NCBI GenBank assembly: GCA_900549055.1
Contig: URNB01000071.1
Location: 1-10,518 of the forward strand
Length of the DNA stretch: 10,518 bases
Direction of reading: 5' to 3'
DNA from: an uncultured Oscillospiraceae bacterium
Lineage (GTDB): Bacteria > Bacillota > Clostridia > Oscillospirales > Acutalibacteraceae
In this document: positions 1 through 5,933 of the stretch, piece after piece
How the letters are laid out: the number at the start of each line of letters is the position of its first letter
Position numbering within the stretch: position 1 is the stretch's first letter
The notes under the pieces: model-generated
Told to the model about the DNA's origin: nothing
Seen by the model: the letters and a program-made list of their open reading frames with translations, nothing else
Database searches by the model: none
Program-made: the position numbers and the translations under genes

Positions 1-1516
1 GGTACTTTGCAAACATAGGCAGTATATCCGCCGCGTCAAAGCGGTCGAAATCGTAAACAAAGGTTGCTGCCTCGCACAGCCACTGCCCGTAAAGCTTGCC
101 CCACATAGCCTTTGCCCAGCCCGTATCGGAAATGGTAAAGTGCAGTCCGTCGGGGTCAACATTGTGCCAGTATTTTGCGGTGTGGAAATGCCCGAGCGCG
201 TATTTATAGCTATGCGCCGCAATTTTCGGGTAGCCGCTTGTGCCGGAGGTGAAGAACATAAGCATAAGGTCGTCGCCGCAGGGCGCGTCCGCCGTTCTTT
301 CATAGTGGGTGCTGTAAAGTTTGTATTCCTCGTCAAAGCTGCGCCAGCCCTCTCGCTCGCCGTTTACAATCATCTTTATAAGCGGCTCGCCGTAATCCTT
401 TTCGGCAATATCGGCTTGGTGGGCGGTGTCACCGTCCGCCGTGCAGATAATCGCCTTAACGCCCGCCGCTTTAAAGCGGTAGCTGAAATCGTGCTCCTGC
501 AGCTGATTGGTGGCGGGAATCGCAACAGCTCCCAGCTTATTAAGCCCCAGCATTGCAAACCAGAACTGATAGTGGCGCTTTAGCACCAGCATTACGCGGT
601 CGCCCTTTTTAATGCCTAATGATTTAAAGTAGTTCGCACACTGGTTAGAGGCTTTCTTTAAATCCTTAAAGGTAAAGCGGCGCTCGGTCTTATCCCGTGA
701 GATATGCAGCATTGCAAGCTTTTCAGGGTCTTTATCCGCCAATGCGTCCACAAGGTCAAAGGCGAAATTAAAGCGCTCGGTGTTTTTAAACTTAATTGAA
801 AGCGGCGTGCCGTTTTCGTTTTCGGTAATATCAATAAACTGCCTGTAAATTCTGTCCTTATTATCGTCGCGCGATATGGGGGTTATTTCTTCATTCGGCT
901 TTGTTCCCGTAAGTTCCGGTATCGGCTCGCCCGTCGGGTTTAAAACAATTGCGTAGAATATGCAGTCCTTGCCGTCCACCGCAATCATTCCGTGGGGTGT
1001 TGAGCTGTCGTAATAAATGCTGTCGCCGGGGCCTAAAACTTCTTTATGCTCGCCCACCTGAACCTTTAGCTTACCCTCAATAATAAGGTCGCACTCCTGC
1101 CCTGTATGGGTGGTAAGCTCAATATCGCGGTGCTGCGCCTCCTCGCTGAACACGCTTTTAACATAAAGCGGCTCGGCTATGCGGTTCTTGAAAGACGCGG
1201 CAAGGTTATAGTAGGTCATACCGTGCGCTTTTTCAATGCGCTGCCCCTCGCCGCGGCGGGTCACGGTGTAGGATTTAAGGTTAGGGCTTTGCCCCTCAAT
1301 AATATCGGTAACGTCAACGCCGAAAGCCAGTGCGCAGCGGTAAATAAAGGCAAAGTTTAAATCGCTCCTGCCGTTTTCGCAGGCAAGGTATTCTTCTTCA
1401 CTTACGGCGGTCTTTTTAGCCATATCGGCGGCGGTAAGCCCCTCAATTTCGCGCAGCTCCCTTATTCTGCCCGCAATTTCGCCTAATTTGAAATCAAGCC
1501 CTGTCATTTGTTCCAT
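1..1516 (-). CDS. XRE-cupin-acyl-CoA synthetase fusion protein, paralog 1 (C-terminus beyond window)
   Basis: The 505 visible codons read without frameshift from ATG 1516 to the window edge. Three domains are seen: an XRE-type helix-turn-helix at about residues 10-75, a cupin at about 130-192, and the N-terminal part of an AMP-forming acyl-CoA synthetase from about 250. The adenylation P-loop TSGTSGYPK is at 423-431, and the acyl-pocket segment HFTISDTGWAKAMWGK is at 459-474. Family knowledge says such enzymes make an acyl-AMP and then an acyl-CoA; the substrate is not readable. Compared with the tandem paralog, about 258 C-terminal residues are missing, which would carry the GxGQTE, TGD and catalytic-lysine motifs. 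ATG 1516 is preferred over in-frame ATG 1507 because GGGAG at 1524-1528 lies 7 bases upstream. Expression should be set by the T-box leader directly upstream. Domain calls are firm; the function of the N-terminal domains is open. Confidence 0.9.
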   Translation of the reverse strand, partial: MEQMTGLDFKLGEIAGRIRELREIEGLTAADMAKKTAVSEEEYLACENGRSDLNFAFIYRCALAFGVDVTDIIEGQSPNLKSYTVTRRGEGQRIEKAHGMTYYNLAASFKNRIAEPLYVKSVFSEEAQHRDIELTTHTGQECDLIIEGKLKVQVGEHKEVLGPGDSIYYDSSTPHGMIAVDGKDCIFYAIVLNPTGEPIPELTGTKPNEEITPISRDDNKDRIYRQFIDITENENGTPLSIKFKNTERFNFAFDLVDALADKDPEKLAMLHISRDKTERRFTFKDLKKASNQCANYFKSLGIKKGDRVMLVLKRHYQFWFAMLGLNKLGAVAIPATNQLQEHDFSYRFKAAGVKAIICTADGDTAHQADIAEKDYGEPLIKMIVNGEREGWRSFDEEYKLYSTHYERTADAPCGDDLMLMFFTSGTSGYPKIAAHSYKYALGHFHTAKYWHNVDPDGLHFTISDTGWAKAMWGKLYGQWLCEAATFVYDFDRFDAADILPMFAKY

Positions 1517-1541
1517 TTTCTTACTCCCTTTCAAGGGACGG

Positions 1542-1582
1542 AAAAAGCGCCCGCCCCAAAGCTGTTACTTTGAGACGAGCGC
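1542..1582 (-). terminator. T-box 1 intrinsic terminator
   Basis: A fully paired 15-bp hairpin (arms 1568-1582 and 1547-1561, including U-G pairs) has a 6-base loop and is followed by five Us (1542-1546). Its 5' arm contains the CUCAAA that the antiterminator also needs, so the two structures exclude each other. Confidence 0.92.
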
Positions 1583-1832
1583 CGAATTTAAAAACTTTTC
1601 GGTTACCCGCGGTACCACTCAAATTGCGGTATTAAAACCGCCCCTCTTGGAATCAAGCAATTCCTATGCATTTACGCAGCAATCACGGAGAGGGTCTACT
1701 CGCAAACACGCTTTCTTCCTCCCGGCTCAGAAGCTACAAACGCAAACCCCTATTCAGCAGCTTTCACCAACCGCTGCCTCTCTTAAAAACAGATAGTCTG
1801 CGCCCTCTTCGTCGGCGCCTTTTTAATTTGAT
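1542..1832 (-). promoter_or_regulatory. T-box riboswitch leader 1 (upstream of paralog 1)
   Basis: On the minus strand the leader has the T-box hallmarks in order. Stem I carries AGAGAG and GGUUGGUG. A hairpin GGAAU/AUUCC is followed by hairpin GCGGU/ACCGC and then the T-box sequence UGAGUGGUACCGCGG (1607-1621). The antiterminator forms between UUUGAG (1618-1623) and CUCAAA (1569-1574), with bulge UGGUACC; the same CUCAAA is part of the terminator. In stem I, GAAG pairs with CUUC (1730-1733) as in known specifier-loop bases, so the triplet one purine before CUUC is GUA (1735-1737), suggesting tRNA-Val. This is tentative because the usual AGUA/GAA loop-E partner is missing. UGGU matches discriminator A (Val, Ile, Phe, Leu) and argues against Ser or Cys. 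The leader is expected to read uncharged tRNA and allow transcription of the fusion gene on starvation. Confidence 0.93.
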
Positions 1833-1838
1833 ACTGGT

Positions 1839-1867
1839 ATTTTATCACAGTTTTGGAAATTTGTCAA
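1839..1867 (-). promoter_or_regulatory. Sigma-A promoter of T-box 1 / paralog 1
   Basis: The -35 TTGACA (1862-1867), a 17-base spacer and the -10 TAAAAT (1839-1844) put the start near 1832. The promoter lies just past the stop codon of paralog 2, so paralog 1 is an independent unit with possible read-through from paralog 2, since no terminator is seen between them. Confidence 0.85.
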
Positions 1868-1871
1868 TATT

Positions 1872-1893
1872 TTAATTCGGAATTCGGAATTAA
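1872..1893. repeat. Short AT-rich palindromic repeat containing the stop codon of paralog 2
   Basis: TTAATTC (1872-1878) and GAATTAA (1887-1893) form a 7-bp inverted repeat around GAATTC; read another way it is AATTCGG twice plus AATT. The stop codon TAA of paralog 2 (1890-1892) lies inside it. No U-tract follows on the minus strand, so it is not a good terminator. It may be a dispersed intergenic repeat, but the window holds only one copy. Confidence 0.45.
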
Positions 1894-4157
1894 AGCTTAT
1901 TCCTCTGAATTTTGCCGCTTATGGTCTTGGGCAGCTCGTCCTTAAATACCACTATACGCGGGTATTTATAGGGCGCGGTGTGGTGCTTAACGTAATCCTG
2001 AATTTCCTTTTTAAGCTCCTCGGTCGGTTCTGTGCCCTTTACAAGCACTACGCTTGCCTTTACCACCTGACCGCGAACCTCGTCGGGCGCGGCGGAAACG
2101 CCGCATTCAAGCACATAGGGCAGCTCCATTATTACGCTTTCTATCTCGAACGGCCCTATGCGGTAGCCCGAAGACTTGATAACGTCGTCCACTCTGCCCA
2201 CATACCAGTAAAAGCCGTCCTCATCACGCCACGCGGTATCACCAGTGTGGTAGTAGCCGTCGTGCCATACCTCGTCGGTCTTTTCCTGATTCTTATAATA
2301 TCCCGCAAATAATCCGCAAGGTACTTTATCCGAGGTCTTAACCACAATCTCGCCTGTTTCGCCGTCGGGTACGGGGTTGCCGTCGGGGTCTAATATATCC
2401 ACGTCATATGCGGGCGTAGGCTTGCCCATTGAGCCTAACTTATGGCTGTTGCCCATAAGGTTTGCTATCATTAAGGTAAGCTCTGTCTGCCCGAAGCCCT
2501 CCATTATCTGCAGCCCCGTAGCCTTTTCAAACTGGCGGTAAACCTCGGGGTTAAGCGCCTCGCCCGCCGTGGTCATATGCTTTATTGAGGATAAATCGTA
2601 CTGCGAGATATCCTGCTTTATCATCATTCTGAGCATTGTCGGCGGCGCGCAGAAGGTGGTTATATGGTACTTTGCAAACATAGGCAGTATATCCGCCGCG
2701 TCAAAGCGGTCGAAATCGTATGTAAACACCGCGCCCTCGCACAGCCACTGACCGTAAAGCTTGCCCCAGAGCGCCTTGCCCCAGCCGGTTTCCGAAATGG
2801 TGAAGTGCAGCCCGTTTTCATCTACGCCGTGCCAGTATTTCGCCGTGACATAGTGACCGAGCGCGTATTTATAGTTATGCGCCGCAATCTTCGGGTAGCC
2901 CGTTGTGCCGGATGTGAAGAACATAAGCATTAAGTCGTCGCCGCAGGCGGTATCCTCGGTGCGGTAGAAGTGCGCCGAGAAAAGCGGGAACTCCTCATCA
3001 AAATTATGCCAGCCCTCGCGCTCGCCGCCCACCAGTATTTTGGTTTTAAGGGTGGGGCTTGCAGGCGCTGCCAAATCGACCTGGTGCGCCACATCGCCGT
3101 CGGCGGTACATACTATTGCGCTTACCTCTGCCGCGTTAAAGCGGTAGTCAAAATCGTGCTCCTGCAACAGGTTTGTTGCGGGAATTGCAACCGCGCCTAA
3201 TTTATGCAGCGCCAGTATTGCGTACCAGAACTGGTAGTGGCGTTTGAGCACCAGCATTACGCGGTCGCCCTTTTTAATGCCGAGCGATTTAAAGTAGTTT
3301 GCGCACTGATTAGAGGCGCGCTTCATATCGTTAAAGGTAAAGCGGCGCTCGACCTTATTTTTATCAATGTGCAGCATCGCAAGCTTTTCGGGATCTTTCT
3401 TCGCTATTTCGTCCACAATATCAAAGGCGAAGTTAAATTTATCCTCGTTTTTGAACTCTATTTTTTGCAGCGCGCCGTTTTCGGCTTCTGTGCACTCCAC
3501 AAATTTTGAGGAAACATATTCTTTATTGCCCGAATGCGCCGAAACTATGGTATCGCGTATAACGTTTTCCTTAACGTCCTCGCCGGGCAGCACCACCGCC
3601 ACGAAAAGGCAGTCTCTGCCGTCCACCGCTATCATACCGTGGGGGGTTGAGGAATTATAGTAAATGCTGTCGCCTTCGCTTAAATATTCCACATTTTCGC
3701 CTATCTGCACCTTTAGTCTACCGCTCATAACAAAGTCAAATTCCTGTCCGGAGTGCTTGGTTAAATGTATCGGCTTGCTTTGAAGCTCTTCGCTGTATTC
3801 ATAGCGCACCCAATAAGGCTCGGCTATTTTTTTGCGGAAAAGCGGCGCCAAATTCTGAATTTCTATTCCGTCCTCTTTAGCGGTTTCCTGCCCCTGACCC
3901 TTGCGGGTAACGGTGTAGGAGGAAAGGTGGGCGCTCTGCCCTTCAAGCAAATCGGTTATTCCTATTCCGAAAGCCAATGAACATTTATGAATAAAGGTGA
4001 ACGGAAAATCAAGCTCACCGTTTTCGTAAGCCCTGTATTCGTCCAAGCTCACTTCGGTTTTTTTCGCCATATCCGTCTCGGTAATGTCGCATATCTCACG
4101 CATTTCGCGAATTCGCTTTGCTACCTCTTTTAATTTATCGGTCGATACTGTTGCCAT
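1890..4157 (-). CDS. XRE-cupin-acyl-CoA synthetase fusion protein, paralog 2 (complete)
   Basis: The 755-residue protein has an XRE helix-turn-helix (about 8-75), a cupin (about 128-192, with H131, H135, E139 and H173 as candidate metal ligands) and an AMP-forming acyl-CoA synthetase (about 240-755). Adenylation motifs are intact: TSGTTGYPK 415-423, GFGQTE 554-559, TGD 638-640, GRVDDVIKSSGYRIGPFEIE 654-673 and PKTISGKIQR 743-752 with catalytic lysine K749. The HFTISETGWGKALWGK segment (451-466) resembles medium-chain or short-chain acyl-CoA ligases (ACSM/AcsA-like). No signal peptide or membrane segment is seen, so it should be cytoplasmic. AAGGAGGA (4166-4173) lies 8 bases before ATG 4157. 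The protein ends just after the A10 lysine, at a stop codon within a short palindromic repeat, so the tail may be slightly shortened. Activity as a CoA ligase is well supported; the acid used is unknown, and the T-box hints at an amino-acid-linked acid. Confidence 0.95.
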   Translation of the reverse strand: MATVSTDKLKEVAKRIREMREICDITETDMAKKTEVSLDEYRAYENGELDFPFTFIHKCSLAFGIGITDLLEGQSAHLSSYTVTRKGQGQETAKEDGIEIQNLAPLFRKKIAEPYWVRYEYSEELQSKPIHLTKHSGQEFDFVMSGRLKVQIGENVEYLSEGDSIYYNSSTPHGMIAVDGRDCLFVAVVLPGEDVKENVIRDTIVSAHSGNKEYVSSKFVECTEAENGALQKIEFKNEDKFNFAFDIVDEIAKKDPEKLAMLHIDKNKVERRFTFNDMKRASNQCANYFKSLGIKKGDRVMLVLKRHYQFWYAILALHKLGAVAIPATNLLQEHDFDYRFNAAEVSAIVCTADGDVAHQVDLAAPASPTLKTKILVGGEREGWHNFDEEFPLFSAHFYRTEDTACGDDLMLMFFTSGTTGYPKIAAHNYKYALGHYVTAKYWHGVDENGLHFTISETGWGKALWGKLYGQWLCEGAVFTYDFDRFDAADILPMFAKYHITTFCAPPTMLRMMIKQDISQYDLSSIKHMTTAGEALNPEVYRQFEKATGLQIMEGFGQTELTLMIANLMGNSHKLGSMGKPTPAYDVDILDPDGNPVPDGETGEIVVKTSDKVPCGLFAGYYKNQEKTDEVWHDGYYHTGDTAWRDEDGFYWYVGRVDDVIKSSGYRIGPFEIESVIMELPYVLECGVSAAPDEVRGQVVKASVVLVKGTEPTEELKKEIQDYVKHHTAPYKYPRIVVFKDELPKTISGKIQRNKL

Positions 4158-4165
4158 TTTTTACT

Positions 4166-4173
4166 TCCTCCTT
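4166..4173 (-). promoter_or_regulatory. Ribosome binding site of paralog 2
   Basis: AAGGAGGA lies 8 bases upstream of ATG 4157 and just after the T-box terminator U-tract, so it is reached only by transcripts that escaped termination. Confidence 0.85.
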
Positions 4174-4182
4174 GATGAAATT

Positions 4183-4226
4183 AAAATAAAAAAACACCCG
4201 TCTCAAATTTCTTTGAGACGGGTGTT
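4183..4226 (-). terminator. T-box 2 intrinsic terminator
   Basis: A perfect 15-bp hairpin (4212-4226 with 4193-4207) has a 4-base loop and is followed by a U-rich tract. Its 5' arm overlaps the antiterminator's CUCAAA arm. Confidence 0.96.
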
Positions 4227-4457
4227 GAATTAACACTCGCGGTACCACTCAAATTGCGGTTATAAAACCGCCGCTCTTCGGAATCAAACAATCCCTATGC
4301 CTTTACGCAGCAATCACGGGAAAACCTACTTAAATTTCAGCCCTCCGGCTCGGAAGCGATGGGTCAAACGAAATTTATCACTGCCGATTCACACCACCCA
4401 TCGACTCTCTTAAAGCTTAAATTTCAGACCGTCTTCGTCACAGCTTTTCTTAAGTTT
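4183..4457 (-). promoter_or_regulatory. T-box riboswitch leader 2 (upstream of paralog 2)
   Basis: The leader contains AGAGAG and UGGUG in stem I, a perfect 8-bp stem-I helix GAAAUUUA/UAAAUUUC, hairpin GGGAU/AUUCC, hairpin GCGGUU/AACCGC and the T-box UGAGUGGUACCGCG (4238-4251). The antiterminator is textbook: UUUGAG (4248-4253) pairs with CUCAAA (4212-4217), the 7-base bulge is UGGUACC, and an upper helix of GCG-GUGUU with AACAC-CGU carries one mismatch. GAAG/CUUC closes the specifier loop. The triplet before the conserved purine is AUC (4358-4360, followed by G), predicting tRNA-Ile, and UGGU fits its discriminator A. GGUC/GACC could also pair within the loop, so the specifier needs testing. 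Uncharged tRNA should favour antitermination and expression of the fusion enzyme. Confidence 0.95.
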
Positions 4458-4463
4458 GAGGTC

Positions 4464-4492
4464 ATTATAGCACCGCTATTTTAATTTGTCAA
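4464..4492 (-). promoter_or_regulatory. Consensus sigma-A promoter of T-box 2 / paralog 2
   Basis: The -35 TTGACA (4487-4492), a 17-base spacer and the -10 TATAAT (4464-4469) match the consensus exactly. Such a strong promoter suits a leader that controls output by termination. It starts 9 bases after the stop codon of the small Cys4 gene. Confidence 0.93.
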
Positions 4493-4500
4493 GACTTTTT

Positions 4501-4692
4501 TTAAACAAAAAGCGTGCAGCCCTGTTTTTTAAAGTACTCAATCTTTTCGTAAATACGTTTTTCGGGAACCTTAAGCTCCGCCGACAGGCAGCTTATGCAC
4601 ATAAATTCGCGGCTGCCGCGGTTTATAAATTTTTTGTGCGCGCCTATGTCGTTAAACGAAAGCTCTTTACCGCAATGAATACAGTAGGTCAT
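4501..4692 (-). CDS. Small Cys4 (zinc-ribbon-like) protein, 63 aa, function unknown
   Basis: The protein has CxxC at residues 4-7 and CxxC at 32-35, the usual spacing for a structural zinc site; H6 and H19 are also nearby. A charged, probably helical C-terminal half (about 40-57) ends in GCTLFV. There is no signal peptide or membrane segment. Its ATG (4690-4692) shares one base with the TAA of the alpha-galactosidase gene (TAATG), so translation is probably coupled and the pair form one operon. I recall similar small proteins in Clostridia annotated only as hypothetical, but no function is known to me. A role in galactoside metabolism is suggested only by position. It could bind nucleic acid or protein, which the sequence cannot settle. 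The gene itself is well supported by coupling and cysteine motifs. Confidence 0.85.
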   Translation of the reverse strand: MTYCIHCGKELSFNDIGAHKKFINRGSREFMCISCLSAELKVPEKRIYEKIEYFKKQGCTLFV

Positions 4693-5819
4693 TATTTATT
4701 TACCACTTTGCAGCGGTATACTAAGCAATCATACGGCTTGATATTATGCATAAAAGTGCCGTTGGTAACCGTCACGGTTTCTTCCTCCCACACGCTTTGC
4801 ATACACAGCGTTCTGCCGGTGCTTTCGGGCAGCCCCAGTTCGTCAATATTTATTCTGACCGCACCCTCTTCACCGCTGAAATTAAAGACTCCGAGCGCTA
4901 TATCGCCGTTTTCAAGAAAACGCGCATACGCTTTGATATTGTCGTTCCAGATCGGGTTCAGCTTGAATATCTGGCGGCAGGCTTCGTCCTGATTTATTTT
5001 TATAAGCTCCCTGTTGGTAAGTATTTTAAGGGTTTCGTCATTCATATTGCGTATATCGCAGCCTATCATAAGTGGTGAACCGAGCAATGCCCATATTGAA
5101 AAATGGGTCTTGTACTGCGTGTCGTCAAGCCCCTCAAGACCTACGTAGCCCTTGCCGTACATGCCTACTACCAGCATATCCATATCGTTAAAGCAGCCCT
5201 TGCCGCCGTAAGCAAATATATTTTCCTGTTGCTCGGTAAGACTTTTAATTGAATCCCATCCATCAAATATATCGCCTGTTGAGCGCCACATATCGGCACC
5301 CGTTTCGCGTATCCATTCTGCGGTATTGTCAGCCCCCCAGGAGCAGGCGCTGAAAAGTATATCTCTGCCGCAGTTTTTGAGCGCTGTGCCCATGCGGCGG
5401 TACAAATACTTGCCGTGAATTATGTTGCTGTGATAGCAATAATCGTACTTAAGAAAATCCACGCCCCATGAGGCGAAAGTTTCGGCGTCGGTAAATTCAT
5501 GCTCAAAGCTGCCTGGATGTCCCGCGCAGGTAAGATTTCCCGCGCAGGAATACATTCCGAATTTGAGCCCTTTTGAATGCACATAGTCAGCCACAGCCTT
5601 CATTCCGTTCGGGAATTTTTCGGGGTCGGCAACAAGTCTGCCGTTTTCATCCCGTTCCTTTTTTGACCAGCAGTCGTCTATAACGAGGTAAGTATATCCC
5701 GCTGTCAAAAGCCCGCTTTCCGCCATTTTGTCGGCAGTGTCCTTTATTAATTGCTCGTTTATATCCGCGCCGAAAGTGTTCCATGAATTCCAGCCCATGG
5801 GCGGTGTGTTTTTAATCAT
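4692..5819 (-). CDS. Alpha-galactosidase, glycoside hydrolase family 27
   Basis: This 375-residue retaining glycosidase should release terminal alpha-linked galactose from melibiose- or raffinose-type sugars or galactosylated glycans. The GH27 barrel starts at once with TPPMGWNSWNTFG (5-17). DDCW (48-51) corresponds to the substrate-binding pair of family members. The nucleophile is D126 in KYDYC, and the acid/base is D183 in WRSTGDIFD, with R179 four residues before it as in human GLA. The catalytic barrel runs to about 280 and a beta-sandwich C-terminal domain follows, a usual length for bacterial and fungal members. There is no signal peptide, so it is probably cytoplasmic and depends on an importer not in this window. 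ACCTCC on the plus strand (5828-5833) gives GGAGGT 8 bases before ATG 5819. It lies divergent from an AraC-family regulator and is coupled to the small Cys4 gene. Related GH27 specificities, such as beta-L-arabinopyranosidase, cannot be excluded. Confidence 0.95.
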   Translation of the reverse strand: MIKNTPPMGWNSWNTFGADINEQLIKDTADKMAESGLLTAGYTYLVIDDCWSKKERDENGRLVADPEKFPNGMKAVADYVHSKGLKFGMYSCAGNLTCAGHPGSFEHEFTDAETFASWGVDFLKYDYCYHSNIIHGKYLYRRMGTALKNCGRDILFSACSWGADNTAEWIRETGADMWRSTGDIFDGWDSIKSLTEQQENIFAYGGKGCFNDMDMLVVGMYGKGYVGLEGLDDTQYKTHFSIWALLGSPLMIGCDIRNMNDETLKILTNRELIKINQDEACRQIFKLNPIWNDNIKAYARFLENGDIALGVFNFSGEEGAVRINIDELGLPESTGRTLCMQSVWEEETVTVTNGTFMHNIKPYDCLVYRCKVVNK

Positions 5820-5828
5820 TTTTCTTGA

Positions 5829-5925
5829 CCTCCGTGAAAAAATATTGTAAATTAAGTATATGGTATAAAAGTATTATTTTCAATAATATTTTATTGCAAA
5901 TATATGTATTTTTGTTTCACGGAGG
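5829..5925. repeat. 11-bp inverted repeat bracketing the GH27/AraC intergenic region
   Basis: CCTCCGTGAAA (5829-5839) is the exact reverse complement of TTTCACGGAGG (5915-5925). Each arm contains the ribosome binding site of one divergent gene, so the identity extends beyond the Shine-Dalgarno core. Either symmetric operator half-sites or chance similarity of two ribosome binding sites could explain it. Confidence 0.6.
5855..5883 (-). promoter_or_regulatory. Promoter of the GH27 operon with overlapping inverted repeat
   Basis: On the minus strand the -35 TTGAAA (5878-5883), a 17-base spacer and the -10 TATACT (5855-5860) put the start near 5848. A perfect 7-3-7 inverted repeat TATTATT/AATAATA (5872-5888) covers the -35 box and could be a regulator site. 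The rest of the region to 5933 is AT-rich; I see no convincing plus-strand promoter for the AraC gene, though one must lie here. Confidence 0.75.
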
Positions 5926-5933
5926 AATTTTTT

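Noticed and set aside
1730..1732. UUC (Phe) as specifier, shared by both leaders in GCUUCYGAGC
   Set aside because: These bases pair with GAAG in the helix below the specifier loop and are followed by a pyrimidine rather than the conserved purine. Phe would still fit the UGGU bulge, so it is only disfavoured.
1488..1875. Plus-strand open reading frames of 69-102 codons across the T-box 1 leader
   Set aside because: They lie antisense to a clearly structured RNA leader, have no ribosome binding site and show no protein-like pattern.
4352..4357. Ser (UCU/UCC) specifier, which would vary silently between the two leaders
   Set aside because: Ser tRNAs have discriminator G, needing UGGC, but both leaders have UGGU; the triplet is also inside a helix.
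5904..5933. Upstream ATG at 5904 as start of the AraC regulator
   Set aside because: It has no Shine-Dalgarno sequence, whereas GGAGGA sits 7 bases before ATG 5934.
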